Assembly (NCBI GenBank): GCA_031265445.1
Contig: JAISCQ010000303.1
Coordinates: 1 to 53,332 of the forward strand
DNA length: 53,332 bases
Reading direction: 5' to 3'
DNA from: Bacteroidales bacterium
Lineage (GTDB): Bacteria; Bacteroidota; Bacteroidia; Bacteroidales; UBA4181
The notes beneath the pieces are model-generated. The model was given only the letters and a program-made list of their open reading frames with translations. It was not told the DNA's origin and made no database searches. The position numbers and the translations under genes are program-made. Numbering within the stretch: the first letter of the stretch is position 1; every line of letters begins with the position of its first letter. Positions 42,774 through 50,151 of the stretch are shown one piece after another.

Positions 42774-43175
42774 CTAATTGCCGATTCTGCTTAAAAAACG
42801 TTCCCTGACTTCAAGACGCCGCTTGATGCGGGCAATTACTTCACTTGGGTTGAACGGCTTAACGACATAATCTTCTGCGCCCAACTCAAAACTCCTGATT
42901 TTGTCTTTGCTCCACTCTCTTCCCGAAAGAATCATGATCGGAATATCATCAAAAAAGCCGCTCGTTTTAATCCGTTCCAGAAATTCAAATCCGTTCAGCA
43001 CGGGCATGATCAGGTCGCATATAATGAGATCGGGAAAATTACCGGCTTCCAGGTAATTGAGTCCTTCCTGTCCGTTGGACAGCGAAATGACGTCAAATTC
43101 CGGCTTCAGCGTGCTTTCTATGATAAAACGAATGCTTTTTTCGTCGTCGATAACTAAAATTCTTTTTTTGGCCAT
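42774..43175 (-). CDS. Single-domain response regulator
   Basis: A 133-residue CheY-like receiver with a complete active site: acidic pair DDEKS near residues 10-11, phosphoacceptor Asp in LIICDLIMPVLNG (about residue 55), switch Ser in MILSGRE and Lys in YVVKPFN. There is no output domain. It is the first gene of the exopolysaccharide operon and immediately precedes the receiver-sugar transferase fusion, so it may act on that enzyme or on the Wzz-like protein. No histidine kinase is in the window. Confidence 0.93.
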   Translation of the reverse strand: MAKKRILVIDDEKSIRFIIESTLKPEFDVISLSNGQEGLNYLEAGNFPDLIICDLIMPVLNGFEFLERIKTSGFFDDIPIMILSGREWSKDKIRSFELGAEDYVVKPFNPSEVIARIKRRLEVRERFLSRIGN

Positions 43176-43245
43176 AATCTCAAATTAATGCCTTGCTTTG
43201 TTGTTATACGAAAGAAGGGACAAAAAGGTTTTATTTTTTATCATG

Positions 43246-43269
43246 TTTGATAAACGATTTGATAAACGA
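43246..43269. promoter_or_regulatory. Tandem 12-bp direct repeat in the divergent control region
   Basis: TTTGATAAACGA occurs twice head to tail in the 330-bp gene-free stretch 43176-43505 between the exopolysaccharide operon and the SDR gene, about 70 bp upstream of the response regulator start. A paired direct repeat of about one helical turn is a plausible operator. I see no TAnnTTTG box on the minus strand here. Besides this repeat and the + strand box at 43482, the stretch is AT-rich without other structure. Confidence 0.4.
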
Positions 43270-43481
43270 ACTGTTTCATCTGACAAGTGACAGACAAATG
43301 AATCTCATTTTCTGCTTAATGTATTTTCAGAAGCAAAAACTTTTTCGGAAAATTTGACATGCCGCCAATGTTTTTAAATGGTTTAAATCAAAAAAGTAGC
43401 GACAAATGTAATTCTTTTTTGAACAAAAACAAATAATATTCACATATTTGTAAAAATATATAAAATATCATTTGTTTTCAA

Positions 43482-43489
43482 TACATTTG
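43482..43489 (+). promoter_or_regulatory. Possible -7 box of the SDR epimerase gene
   Basis: TACATTTG fits TAnnTTTG and is 17 nt before the ATG at 43506. No TTG at the usual upstream distance is obvious. Confidence 0.45.
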
Positions 43490-43505
43490 TTCCTCATAAA
43501 AAAAG

Positions 43506-44501
43506 ATGAAAAGTATGAAAATTCTTGTGACAGGAGCCAGTGGTTTTATCGGCAGTTTCATCGCGACCGAAGGGGTGTGCCGCGGATATGATGTCTATGC
43601 GGGAATTCGCAGCACCAGCAGCCGGAAATACCTGCCCGAAGGCATTCACACGGTTGAACTGAGCCTTGGCGACAAAGAACGTCTGAAATCCGAATTATCT
43701 ACGCTTGGCCGCTTTGACTATATCATTCACAATGCCGGAGTTACCAAATGCAACAGGAAAACAGATTTCGACAGGGTAAACTGTGGCTATACCCGCAACT
43801 TCGTCGAAGCGCTGATTGAAAGCGATACAGTGCCGCAAAAATTCCTGTTTGTAAGCAGTATGGCTGCTTTTGGTCCCGGCGACCCGAAAACGCTGGAGCC
43901 TGTCAGGTTATCAGACACGCCGAACCCCGATACATTATACGGCATTAGCAAACTCAAAGCCGAAGAATTCATCATGTCGCAGAAAGATTTCCCGTACCTG
44001 CTTTTGCGCCCCACCGGTGTATACGGCCCGCGCGAAAAGGATTATTTTGTGTTCCTGAAGACGGTGAACAATCACTTGGAACCGGCTATGGGAACAAAGA
44101 AACAACACCTGACGTTCGTTTACGTTACCGATCTGGTGAACGCCATGTACCTTGCCCTGGAGTCGCAATTCCTGCGAAAAGCATGGTTTGTTTCCGACGG
44201 CAGGGAGTACGACAACCGCGAATATGCAGCTATCGTGAAGAAACACCTGAACCGTCGAGCTTTGTACTTGCCCGTACCGCTGTTTTTGGTCAAAGCGATA
44301 TCCTGCATGCTGGATACCGTTGGCGGATGGTTCGGCGTGTCGCCTACACTCAACAGGGACAAGTACAGGATCATGCGGGCTACCAACTGGAAATGCGAAG
44401 TGGAACCGTTGCAGCGCGACCTTGGCTTTGTGGCCGAATACGATCTCGACAAAGGTATTGAGGCTTGCGTGGAATGGTACCGGAAGGAAAAATGGCTGTA
44501 G
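43506..44501 (+). CDS. NAD-dependent epimerase/dehydratase (extended SDR)
   Basis: A 331-residue extended short-chain dehydrogenase: nucleotide-binding GASGFIG at about residues 10-16, VSSMAAFGPG, the catalytic Y-x3-K in YGISKLKAEE, and RPTGVYGPREKDY. Members act on nucleotide sugars, sterol-like or flavonoid-like substrates; the substrate cannot be read from the sequence. It is divergent from the exopolysaccharide operon and may supply a sugar nucleotide to it, though the C-terminal part is not that of the well-known UDP-Gal or GDP-Man enzymes. An ATG at 43515 is also possible. Confidence 0.87.
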   Translation: MKSMKILVTGASGFIGSFIATEGVCRGYDVYAGIRSTSSRKYLPEGIHTVELSLGDKERLKSELSTLGRFDYIIHNAGVTKCNRKTDFDRVNCGYTRNFVEALIESDTVPQKFLFVSSMAAFGPGDPKTLEPVRLSDTPNPDTLYGISKLKAEEFIMSQKDFPYLLLRPTGVYGPREKDYFVFLKTVNNHLEPAMGTKKQHLTFVYVTDLVNAMYLALESQFLRKAWFVSDGREYDNREYAAIVKKHLNRRALYLPVPLFLVKAISCMLDTVGGWFGVSPTLNRDKYRIMRATNWKCEVEPLQRDLGFVAEYDLDKGIEACVEWYRKEKWL

Positions 44502-44555
44502 CCAATGGTTAGGGGTAAATGATAAATATGGGGCACGAATTGAATTAAAGAAAAC

Positions 44556-44620
44556 CACAAAGAACGCGAAAGAACACAAAATACCTTTGTGAATATTTTG
44601 CTTTCTTTGCGTCCTTTGTG
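44556..44620. terminator. Imperfect inverted repeat between convergent genes
   Basis: CACAAAGAACGCGAAAGAAC pairs imperfectly with CTTTCTTTGCGTCCTTTGTG across a spacer of about 20-25 nt. The SDR gene ends before it and the outer-membrane gene ends just after it. It could stop transcription from both sides. The right arm resembles a short repeat common in Bacteroidota genomes. Confidence 0.45.
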
Positions 44621-44650
44621 ATAAAATAATATCAATCAACAAACAACAGA

Positions 44651-45460
44651 TTAGAACGAAATCCCTAATGATAACCCCAGCATATTGAGTCGGTTGCCTT
44701 CGTGACGGATTGTCTTTACGATATTGCGATTGAAATAGTTGGTATAGGTTTCGGAAAAGTCGGCGCGATCAGGAAACCATGTATATTCAGCGCCGAACAG
44801 AAGGTTGAGTTTCGGCGAAACACGGTAGGTGAAACGCAGCCTGAAAGCAAGATAGCCAAGCGATGTGCTGCTGTTGTCGTATTCGTTGTCGTATTCGTCC
44901 TGCCCGAACCATTGATAGCGTGCCATGTATTGCATGTTGGTGTCCTGTTCCTTGAGTATCGCTTCGCAGGTGGGGGCGGTCATGCTCATGAAGCCAATCC
45001 CGAAATAGGGCGATACGGATATTTTTTCGGTGGCGGGAATTTTTCCGAAAAGTCCAAAAGTCATCTTGAAATGACCGCTGGCTGTCCGGGAACCGTTTTC
45101 GACCGTTATCTCCTTGGTATAATAGGGAATGCCCGAAGAAAGAGTAGCTTGTGCATCCGGCTCGGAAAACCCGTCGCGCGGCGCAGGCATGATACCTATG
45201 CCCATATCGCAGAAGAAACCCACCGGTCGAAAGAGATATATGTTAAATGTGGCACGCAGGTCGGTAGAAGAGGTGCGCGGCAAACGGTCGGATGCAAATT
45301 TTACCCTGTTCCAGTTGTTGAAGCCGAACGATTGGGCAATCTGAAGATCAAACCAGACCCTCGGCTCCCTGAGGTTTTGAGTGTTTTGGGCGTCTTGAGC
45401 TTTGACCGAAACAGTACACCACAGCAGAAGGATAGAAAATAATGACAAAACTTTCTTCAT
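44651..45460 (-). CDS. Outer-membrane beta-barrel protein, unknown function
   Basis: A 269-residue protein with a signal peptide (VLSLFSILLLWCTVSVKA, then Q). Amphipathic strands follow (VWFDLQIAQSFGFNNW, DLRATFNIYLFRPVGFFCDMGIGI, FKMTFGLFGKI, ISVSPYFGIGFMS, YLAFRLRFTYRVSPKLNLLFGAEYTWFP), and the last residue is Phe. The fold is that of small PorT/OmpA-like barrels. It is 2 nt downstream of a lipoprotein gene and probably forms an envelope complex with it. No specific family is recognised. Confidence 0.7.
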   Translation of the reverse strand: MKKVLSLFSILLLWCTVSVKAQDAQNTQNLREPRVWFDLQIAQSFGFNNWNRVKFASDRLPRTSSTDLRATFNIYLFRPVGFFCDMGIGIMPAPRDGFSEPDAQATLSSGIPYYTKEITVENGSRTASGHFKMTFGLFGKIPATEKISVSPYFGIGFMSMTAPTCEAILKEQDTNMQYMARYQWFGQDEYDNEYDNSSTSLGYLAFRLRFTYRVSPKLNLLFGAEYTWFPDRADFSETYTNYFNRNIVKTIRHEGNRLNMLGLSLGISF

Positions 45461-45462
45461 GG

Positions 45463-46011
45463 CTAATAGAGTTTTATCAATTCGGTATCATACTCGTGTT
45501 GCTCGCCGTCTTCGTTGGTATATACCACCCTGAACGAGTGCTCGCCTGCATCGGGAGCCACCAGCAGTACAAAACCCTCGTTAATGCCTGCCGGAAGATA
45601 ATTCACCTCCTTGAAGTACTGCGATACGTTGGCGCCAGCCGGATTACGGCTGTTAAAAACAGTGTTGCAGTAAATCCGCTTGGTGTAATTGTCGGCTATA
45701 TTTTGGTAACGCGATTCGCCGGTGTTAACAGGTCCGGTGATGGACTGGTCGCCGTCGGGGTCGGAGTTATCAGTAACCCAGCGGATACCAATCATGTAAG
45801 CCTCTTTTTTAATCGGTTCGGTGGTGGTAAAGGGGTACTGACCAGCATTGTTGATATTCACCGACTCAATTCCTGACAGATATACAGGAATAACCGGATC
45901 AACACTCCATTCCGGATCTGATTTCGAACATCCTGTGGCACATATCAAAAGCACGGCAAAAAAGATAGCATTTCGTTTTTTCAGATTTTTTATTCTGTTC
46001 GTTTTCATCAT
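45463..46011 (-). CDS. Predicted lipoprotein, unknown function
   Basis: A 182-residue protein with a basic N-terminus, a hydrophobic stretch and a lipobox-like CATGC before SKSDPEW, so it should be lipid-anchored. The mature part has YMIGIRWVTDN and ITGPVN segments seen in small Bacteroidota lipoproteins of the DUF5034-like kind (family name from memory, uncertain). It is the first gene of the pair with the outer-membrane barrel at 44651. Confidence 0.65.
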   Translation of the reverse strand: MMKTNRIKNLKKRNAIFFAVLLICATGCSKSDPEWSVDPVIPVYLSGIESVNINNAGQYPFTTTEPIKKEAYMIGIRWVTDNSDPDGDQSITGPVNTGESRYQNIADNYTKRIYCNTVFNSRNPAGANVSQYFKEVNYLPAGINEGFVLLVAPDAGEHSFRVVYTNEDGEQHEYDTELIKLY

Positions 46012-46102
46012 ATCCTAATACAATTTGATACAAAAAATAACGTTTAATAAAAAGACGTAAAAATATAAAAACGTTGCGTTAAAATCAGTTTTTATTATTT
46101 TT

Positions 46103-46110
46103 TATTTTTG
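46103..46110 (+). promoter_or_regulatory. Possible -7 box of miaA
   Basis: TATTTTTG fits TAnnTTTG and lies 8 nt before the miaA start codon, which would give a very short leader. No matching upstream element is clear. Confidence 0.4.
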
Positions 46111-46118
46111 TTTTCGCA

Positions 46119-47036
46119 ATGAAGAACAACCTCTTGGTGATATTAGGCCCCACCGCCGGTGGCAAAACTTCGGTAGCGGCACATTGGGCGCATCGCAACA
46201 GCGGTGAGATCATCAGCGCCGACTCACGGCAGGTGTATCGCGGCATGACCATCGGTACGGGTAAGGATTATGCCGATTACATGGTCGATGGCCAGCCAGT
46301 ACTCCGCCATTGCATTGATATTGCCGAACCGGGCGACCACTACAATGTATACGAATATCAGAAAGATTTCCTCCGGGCGTACAACGACATCCTCATCCGC
46401 GGCAAAACGCCGGTGCTCTGCGGTGGTTCGGGTATGTATATCGAAGCTGCCATCAATGGCTACCGACTGATACAGGCGCCCATGAACGAGGAACTGCGCA
46501 AGGAACTGGAAACAAAAACAGACGGGGAACTGACGGTGCAGCTTGCCTCGCTGAAAACCCTGCACAACAGTTCGGATACCGATACCCGCAAACGGATGGT
46601 ACGCGCCATTGAGATTGCCATGTACCGGGCGGAGCATCCGCAGGAGGACAGCAATTATCCGGAAATGCATCCTTTGCTTATCGGCGTTAAATACGACCGC
46701 GAATCGCGACGGCGACGAATCACCCAACGTCTGCGGCAACGCCTGGACGAAGGTATGGTGGAAGAAGCGCAAAGCCTGCTCGACCAAGGGCTTACCTCCG
46801 AACAATTGGAATATTACGGCCTCGAATACAGGTTCCTGGCGAAATATATAGCGCGCGAGTTGAATTACACGCAAATGTTCGAACAACTCAACACGGCCAT
46901 CCACCAGTTTGCCAAGCGGCAAATGACCTGGTTCCGGCGCATGGAGCGCAACGGCGCCACAATTTGGTGGCTGGACGGGTACATGCCGATGGAAGAAAAG
47001 TTGCATACAATCGATTCAAAGTTGAAGATTCAATAG
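46119..47036 (+). CDS. miaA: tRNA dimethylallyltransferase (MiaA)
   Basis: A 305-residue enzyme with Walker A GPTAGGKTS at about residues 10-18, ISADSRQVYRGMTIGTGKDYADY, LCGGSGMYIEAAI, the KRMVRAIEIAMY helix, LLIGVKYDRESRRRRITQRLRQRLDEGMVEE and the FAKRQMTWFRRM tRNA-binding segment. It transfers a dimethylallyl group to N6 of A37 in tRNAs that read UNN codons. The GTGKDY variant marks the shorter of the MiaA forms found in Bacteroidota, some of which carry two copies. Confidence 0.95.
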   Translation: MKNNLLVILGPTAGGKTSVAAHWAHRNSGEIISADSRQVYRGMTIGTGKDYADYMVDGQPVLRHCIDIAEPGDHYNVYEYQKDFLRAYNDILIRGKTPVLCGGSGMYIEAAINGYRLIQAPMNEELRKELETKTDGELTVQLASLKTLHNSSDTDTRKRMVRAIEIAMYRAEHPQEDSNYPEMHPLLIGVKYDRESRRRRITQRLRQRLDEGMVEEAQSLLDQGLTSEQLEYYGLEYRFLAKYIARELNYTQMFEQLNTAIHQFAKRQMTWFRRMERNGATIWWLDGYMPMEEKLHTIDSKLKIQ

Positions 47037-47047
47037 TCCATCATCAG

Positions 47048-48055
47048 ATGTCTCCATATTTATCGGATGCCAGCCAATTCCTGCGTACATTAAGTGTCGG
47101 GAAAATCGTAAATATCCTCGCGGTACAATTATCGTACAGCATATCGCTGTTGTGGAAGAAACCTGTAGTTTTGGGAAAACCGTACAGCATATCCGTCGAG
47201 CCGGTTGATTTCTGCAATCTGGCATGCCCGGAATGTCCGGCCGGAATCGGGCAACTGACCCGTCCCAGGCAAAGTCTCGATGCCGGTTTATTCGATAAGA
47301 TCCTTGACGAAGCCGCTCCAAACCTGGCATACATGATGCTGTATTTCCAGGGCGAGCCATACCTGCACCGCAACATCTTCAACCTGATACAAATGTCCGT
47401 GCAACGAGGTGTATACACCGCCATCTCCACCAATGCGCAACTCATCAATGACAGTTATGCCGAACAGACCGTACGTTCGGGACTGCACCGCATCATTATT
47501 TCCATGGACGGCATCACGCAGGAAACATATGAAGCATACCGCCGGAAAGGACAGCTGGAAAAAGTACTCGAAGGCATTGCCAGCCTCCGCCGCTGGCGCA
47601 AACGGCTCAAAAGCGCTACTCCTTTCATCATTGTGCAGTTCATCGTATTTCGCAGCAACCAGCATCAATTGAGCGATGTTCGGGCTTTTGCACTGGCTGC
47701 CGGCGCCGACAGGGTAGAAATCAAAACAGCACAGTTATACGATTTTGAAAACGGTAACCCGCTGATGACGGATATCGACCGCTATTCGCGTTATCGCAAA
47801 ATCGGCGATGGTCGCTATGAGGTCAAAAGCAAATTGCCCAACCGCTGTTTCCGCCTGTGGAACGGGACGGTTATCACGGCCGCGGGCAATGTGGTTCCCT
47901 GCTGTTTCGACAAGGATGCTGCGATAACCATGGGAAACGTTGCTTCTCAACCGTTGTCCGATATCTGGAAAAACAAAAGGTACATGCAGTTCCGGCAAAA
48001 TATTCTTCGTAACAGGAAAAATTATAACATGTGCAGGAATTGCACGGAAAAATAA
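47048..48055 (+). CDS. Radical SAM/SPASM domain protein
   Basis: A 335-residue protein with the radical SAM motif CNLACPEC (CxxxCxxC) at about residues 57-64 in VEPVDFCNLACPECPAG, the glycine-rich YFQGEPYL and SMDGITQETYEAYRRKG segments, and a C-terminal SPASM-like cluster region (CFRLWNG, GNVVPCCFD, NMCRNCTEK). It should use S-adenosylmethionine and at least one extra Fe-S cluster. The substrate is unknown; SPASM proteins often modify peptides. I placed the start at ATG 47048: the upstream in-frame ATG (46964) lies within miaA and adds a non-conserved leader. Confidence 0.88.
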   Translation: MSPYLSDASQFLRTLSVGKIVNILAVQLSYSISLLWKKPVVLGKPYSISVEPVDFCNLACPECPAGIGQLTRPRQSLDAGLFDKILDEAAPNLAYMMLYFQGEPYLHRNIFNLIQMSVQRGVYTAISTNAQLINDSYAEQTVRSGLHRIIISMDGITQETYEAYRRKGQLEKVLEGIASLRRWRKRLKSATPFIIVQFIVFRSNQHQLSDVRAFALAAGADRVEIKTAQLYDFENGNPLMTDIDRYSRYRKIGDGRYEVKSKLPNRCFRLWNGTVITAAGNVVPCCFDKDAAITMGNVASQPLSDIWKNKRYMQFRQNILRNRKNYNMCRNCTEK

Positions 48056-48066
48056 GCATAAATTTG
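48040..48066 (+). promoter_or_regulatory. Predicted promoter of the LolD-like ATPase gene
   Basis: TTG at 48040-48042, a 16-nt spacer and TAAATTTG at 48059-48066 resemble the promoter spacing of the repeat family (17 nt). The ATPase start is 20 nt downstream. The element overlaps the end of the radical SAM gene. Confidence 0.5.
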
Positions 48067-48086
48067 CGTCTTATTGAAATCGAAAG

Positions 48087-48716
48087 ATGTTATCAACCCG
48101 CAATATTGAATTTACTTACAATGTGGCCAATAGTTTCCGGTTTCCCGATATTACCTGCAAAAAGGGTGAACATTGGCTGATCATGGGACCGTCAGGCTGC
48201 GGCAAAACAACCCTGTTGCACCTCATGGCCGGTTTGCTGCGACCCGCCAAAGGTTACGTACAGATCGGCGATACCGACATCACGGCTATGACTCCTTCGC
48301 AGGTCGACCGGTTACGCGGAATGGAGATTGGCATTGTGTTCCAGGCGCCGCATTTTATACAGTCGCTCACCGTTGCCGAGAATGTCCTGGTGGCGCGATA
48401 CCTGAATCGTTTAGATGAGGATGCGGAGCAAGTACGGAACTTATTGAAACAGTTGAATATCGGAGAGAAATATGCATCAAGGCCCAATGAGTTGAGTCAA
48501 GGTGAATCACAGCGCCTGTCGATTGCACGGGCGCTTATCAACCGGCCTTCGGTGATCCTTGCCGACGAGCCTACTTCAAGCCTCGATGACGACAATTGTG
48601 CGGAAGTGGTTGCATTGCTGGAAAAGCAGGCAGAAAATACAGCCGCTGCATTGATCGTGGTAACACATGATCAACGGCTTACTTCTGTTTTTCGGAATGT
48701 TATAAAATTGAAATGA
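48087..48716 (+). CDS. ABC transporter ATP-binding protein (LolD/MacB type)
   Basis: A 209-residue ATPase with Walker A GPSGCGKTT at about residues 32-40, Q-loop VFQAPHFIQSLTVAENV, signature LSQGESQRLSIARAL, Walker B VILADEPTSSLDDD and the switch region VVTHDQRL. Length and motifs are those of the LolD/FtsE/MacB group, which works with separate membrane proteins. No permease is next to it, so it either serves a partner elsewhere or forms an orphan unit. It is the last + strand gene before pyrB on the opposite strand. Confidence 0.92.
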   Translation: MLSTRNIEFTYNVANSFRFPDITCKKGEHWLIMGPSGCGKTTLLHLMAGLLRPAKGYVQIGDTDITAMTPSQVDRLRGMEIGIVFQAPHFIQSLTVAENVLVARYLNRLDEDAEQVRNLLKQLNIGEKYASRPNELSQGESQRLSIARALINRPSVILADEPTSSLDDDNCAEVVALLEKQAENTAAALIVVTHDQRLTSVFRNVIKLK

Positions 48717-48803
48717 TTTATTTATATAAATCTGCCGGTTATAAGGTATTTAACAGTATAAAATGTATTTTCACCATTAGAAAAATACCGAATCGGCAAG
48801 AAA

Positions 48804-49709
48804 TTACAATCCGAGCACTTTGGCAATAATCGCCTGGCGAACAAAAACGCCATTGAGCGCCTGCGTGAAATAATATGCTTTGGGGTTATTGTCCACATCT
48901 ATATCTATTTCGTTGACACGAGGGAGCGGATGCAACACGCGCACGGTCGGCCTGGTATTTTCGAGCAGGGCATTGTTCAGCACATAAGCGTTTTTATTTT
49001 TCTCGTACTCAATAGGATCGGAAAACCGTTCTTTCTGTACACGCGTCATGTAAATGATGTCCGCCTCATGAATGACATCTGCAAAGTCAGGATATTCGAA
49101 AAAGCGGATGCCGTGCGAATGAAGGTAGATTTTGTATTCGACAGGCATTTTCAACGCATCGGGCGCGATGAAATAGAAGGTAGGGCTGAAATACGACATT
49201 GCCATAAGCAGCGAATGTACGGTACGTCCGTATTTCAAGTCTCCGATCATGAAGATATTAAGATTTGCGAGTGTTCCCTGTGTTTTCCTGATGGAATAGA
49301 GGTCGAGCAGCGTTTGCGAAGGATGCTGGTTGGCTCCGTCGCCGGCATTGATTACGGGCACCGAAGCCACTTCGCTGGCATACCGGACGCTGCCTTCCAG
49401 CGGATGACGCATGATGATCAAATCAACATAGTTATTTACCATCTTGATGGTATCTTTCAGCGTTTCGCCCTTGGTGACACTCGAACAGGCGGCATCGGCA
49501 AAGCCGATAACCCTGCCGCCAAGGCGCTGTATTGCCGTTTCGAAACTGAGGCGGGTTCGGGTCGACGGTTCAAAAAAAAGTGTGGCCACTAATTTATCCG
49601 ATAGCAGATTCTGTCTGGGATTTTTCTCAAATTCGGCAGCACGGCCGAGTATTTCCAGGTAATCCTCTTTGTTATAATCGGTGATTGAAACTAAACTCCT
49701 GTTTTGCAT
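48804..49709 (-). CDS. pyrB: Aspartate carbamoyltransferase catalytic subunit (PyrB)
   Basis: A 301-residue enzyme with the carbamoyl phosphate motif [13 protein letters not shown] at about residues 46-58, [36 protein letters not shown] and HPLPRVNEI. It makes carbamoyl aspartate, the committed step of pyrimidine synthesis. Its usual partner pyrI is not found downstream or elsewhere in the window. It is transcribed from promoter copy C, whose -7 box is 40 nt before the start codon. Confidence 0.97.
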   Translation of the reverse strand: MQNRSLVSITDYNKEDYLEILGRAAEFEKNPRQNLLSDKLVATLFFEPSTRTRLSFETAIQRLGGRVIGFADAACSSVTKGETLKDTIKMVNNYVDLIIMRHPLEGSVRYASEVASVPVINAGDGANQHPSQTLLDLYSIRKTQGTLANLNIFMIGDLKYGRTVHSLLMAMSYFSPTFYFIAPDALKMPVEYKIYLHSHGIRFFEYPDFADVIHEADIIYMTRVQKERFSDPIEYEKNKNAYVLNNALLENTRPTVRVLHPLPRVNEIDIDVDNNPKAYYFTQALNGVFVRQAIIAKVLGL

Positions 49710-49748
49710 GCTCTTTTACCGGTTGATATCAATAATTCAATTTTGACT

Positions 49749-49776
49749 CAAAGATAACACATATTTATTACATCAA
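49749..49776 (-). promoter_or_regulatory. Predicted promoter of pyrB (copy C)
   Basis: On the minus strand: TTG at 49776-49774, a 17-nt spacer, and TATCTTTG at 49756-49749. Same boxes and spacing as copies A, B and D. Confidence 0.65.
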
Positions 49777-49883
49777 CCGAATTTCATATGAACTTTATGC
49801 AAAAAAAATCATCGAAAGCAACAGCATATCATCTTATTACAACCATATTTTTCGTAAAAACAAGTTCATTAGAAATTATTTCC
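49749..49883 (-). repeat. Long form of the promoter-bearing repeat, copy C
   Basis: The reverse complement is nearly identical to 461-599, including TGAACTTGTTTTTACG, GATGATATGCTGTTGC and the promoter core. It fills most of the gene-free stretch 49710-50151 together with the 21-bp array that abuts it. Confidence 0.85.
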
Positions 49884-49893
49884 AAATGACGGG

Positions 49894-50082
49894 GAAATAT
49901 TTCCAGACGACGCAGAAATATTTCCGAGTGACGCAGAAATATTTCCGAATGGCGGAGAAATATTTCCGAGCGACGGGGAAATATTTCCGGACGATGGAGA
50001 AATATTTCCGCGCAACGGAGAAATGTTTCCAAACAGCGTGGAAATGTTTCCAAACAGCGTGGAAATATTTCCGGACATGTAG
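49894..50082. repeat. Second tandem array of nine 21-bp units
   Basis: Nine contiguous 21-bp units of the form GAAATATTTCC plus ten variable bases (such as GAGTGACGCA); two near-identical units have GAAATGTTTCC. A degenerate unit (49872-49893) precedes them at the edge of repeat copy C, and a related GAAAAATATTTCT occurs once at the same place in copy A. The array stays open in frame (KYFRATE-type heptads), but nothing suggests a gene. It is followed at once by a palindrome. Confidence 0.9.
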
Positions 50083-50106
50083 AGACGTGGCATGCCACGT
50101 CTTTAC
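50079..50106. repeat. 28-bp GTAGAGACG palindrome (one mismatch)
   Basis: GTAGAGACGTGGCATGCCACGTCTTTAC, a palindrome with one mispaired position near its end, lies at the junction with the 21-bp array. It is almost the same as the perfect copy at 52779-52806. Confidence 0.8.
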
Positions 50107-50151
50107 AAACGTTACGGCACAGGATTGGCGCCCGACAAGTACGAACCTCCG

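Noticed and set aside
46964-47047. Upstream start of the radical SAM gene at 46964
   Set aside because: It lies inside miaA and adds 28 residues not typical of the family; ATG 47048 fits better.
47048-48716. RiPP cluster formed by the radical SAM/SPASM and ABC ATPase genes
   Set aside because: No precursor peptide is seen between or near them, the ATPase resembles LolD and has its own promoter, and the PqqD-like gene is 34 kb away.
48717-48803. Shared terminator between the ATPase gene and pyrB
   Set aside because: TGCCGGTTATAAGGTATTT and AAATACCGAATCGGCA pair only with a long loop and gaps, and there is no T-run.
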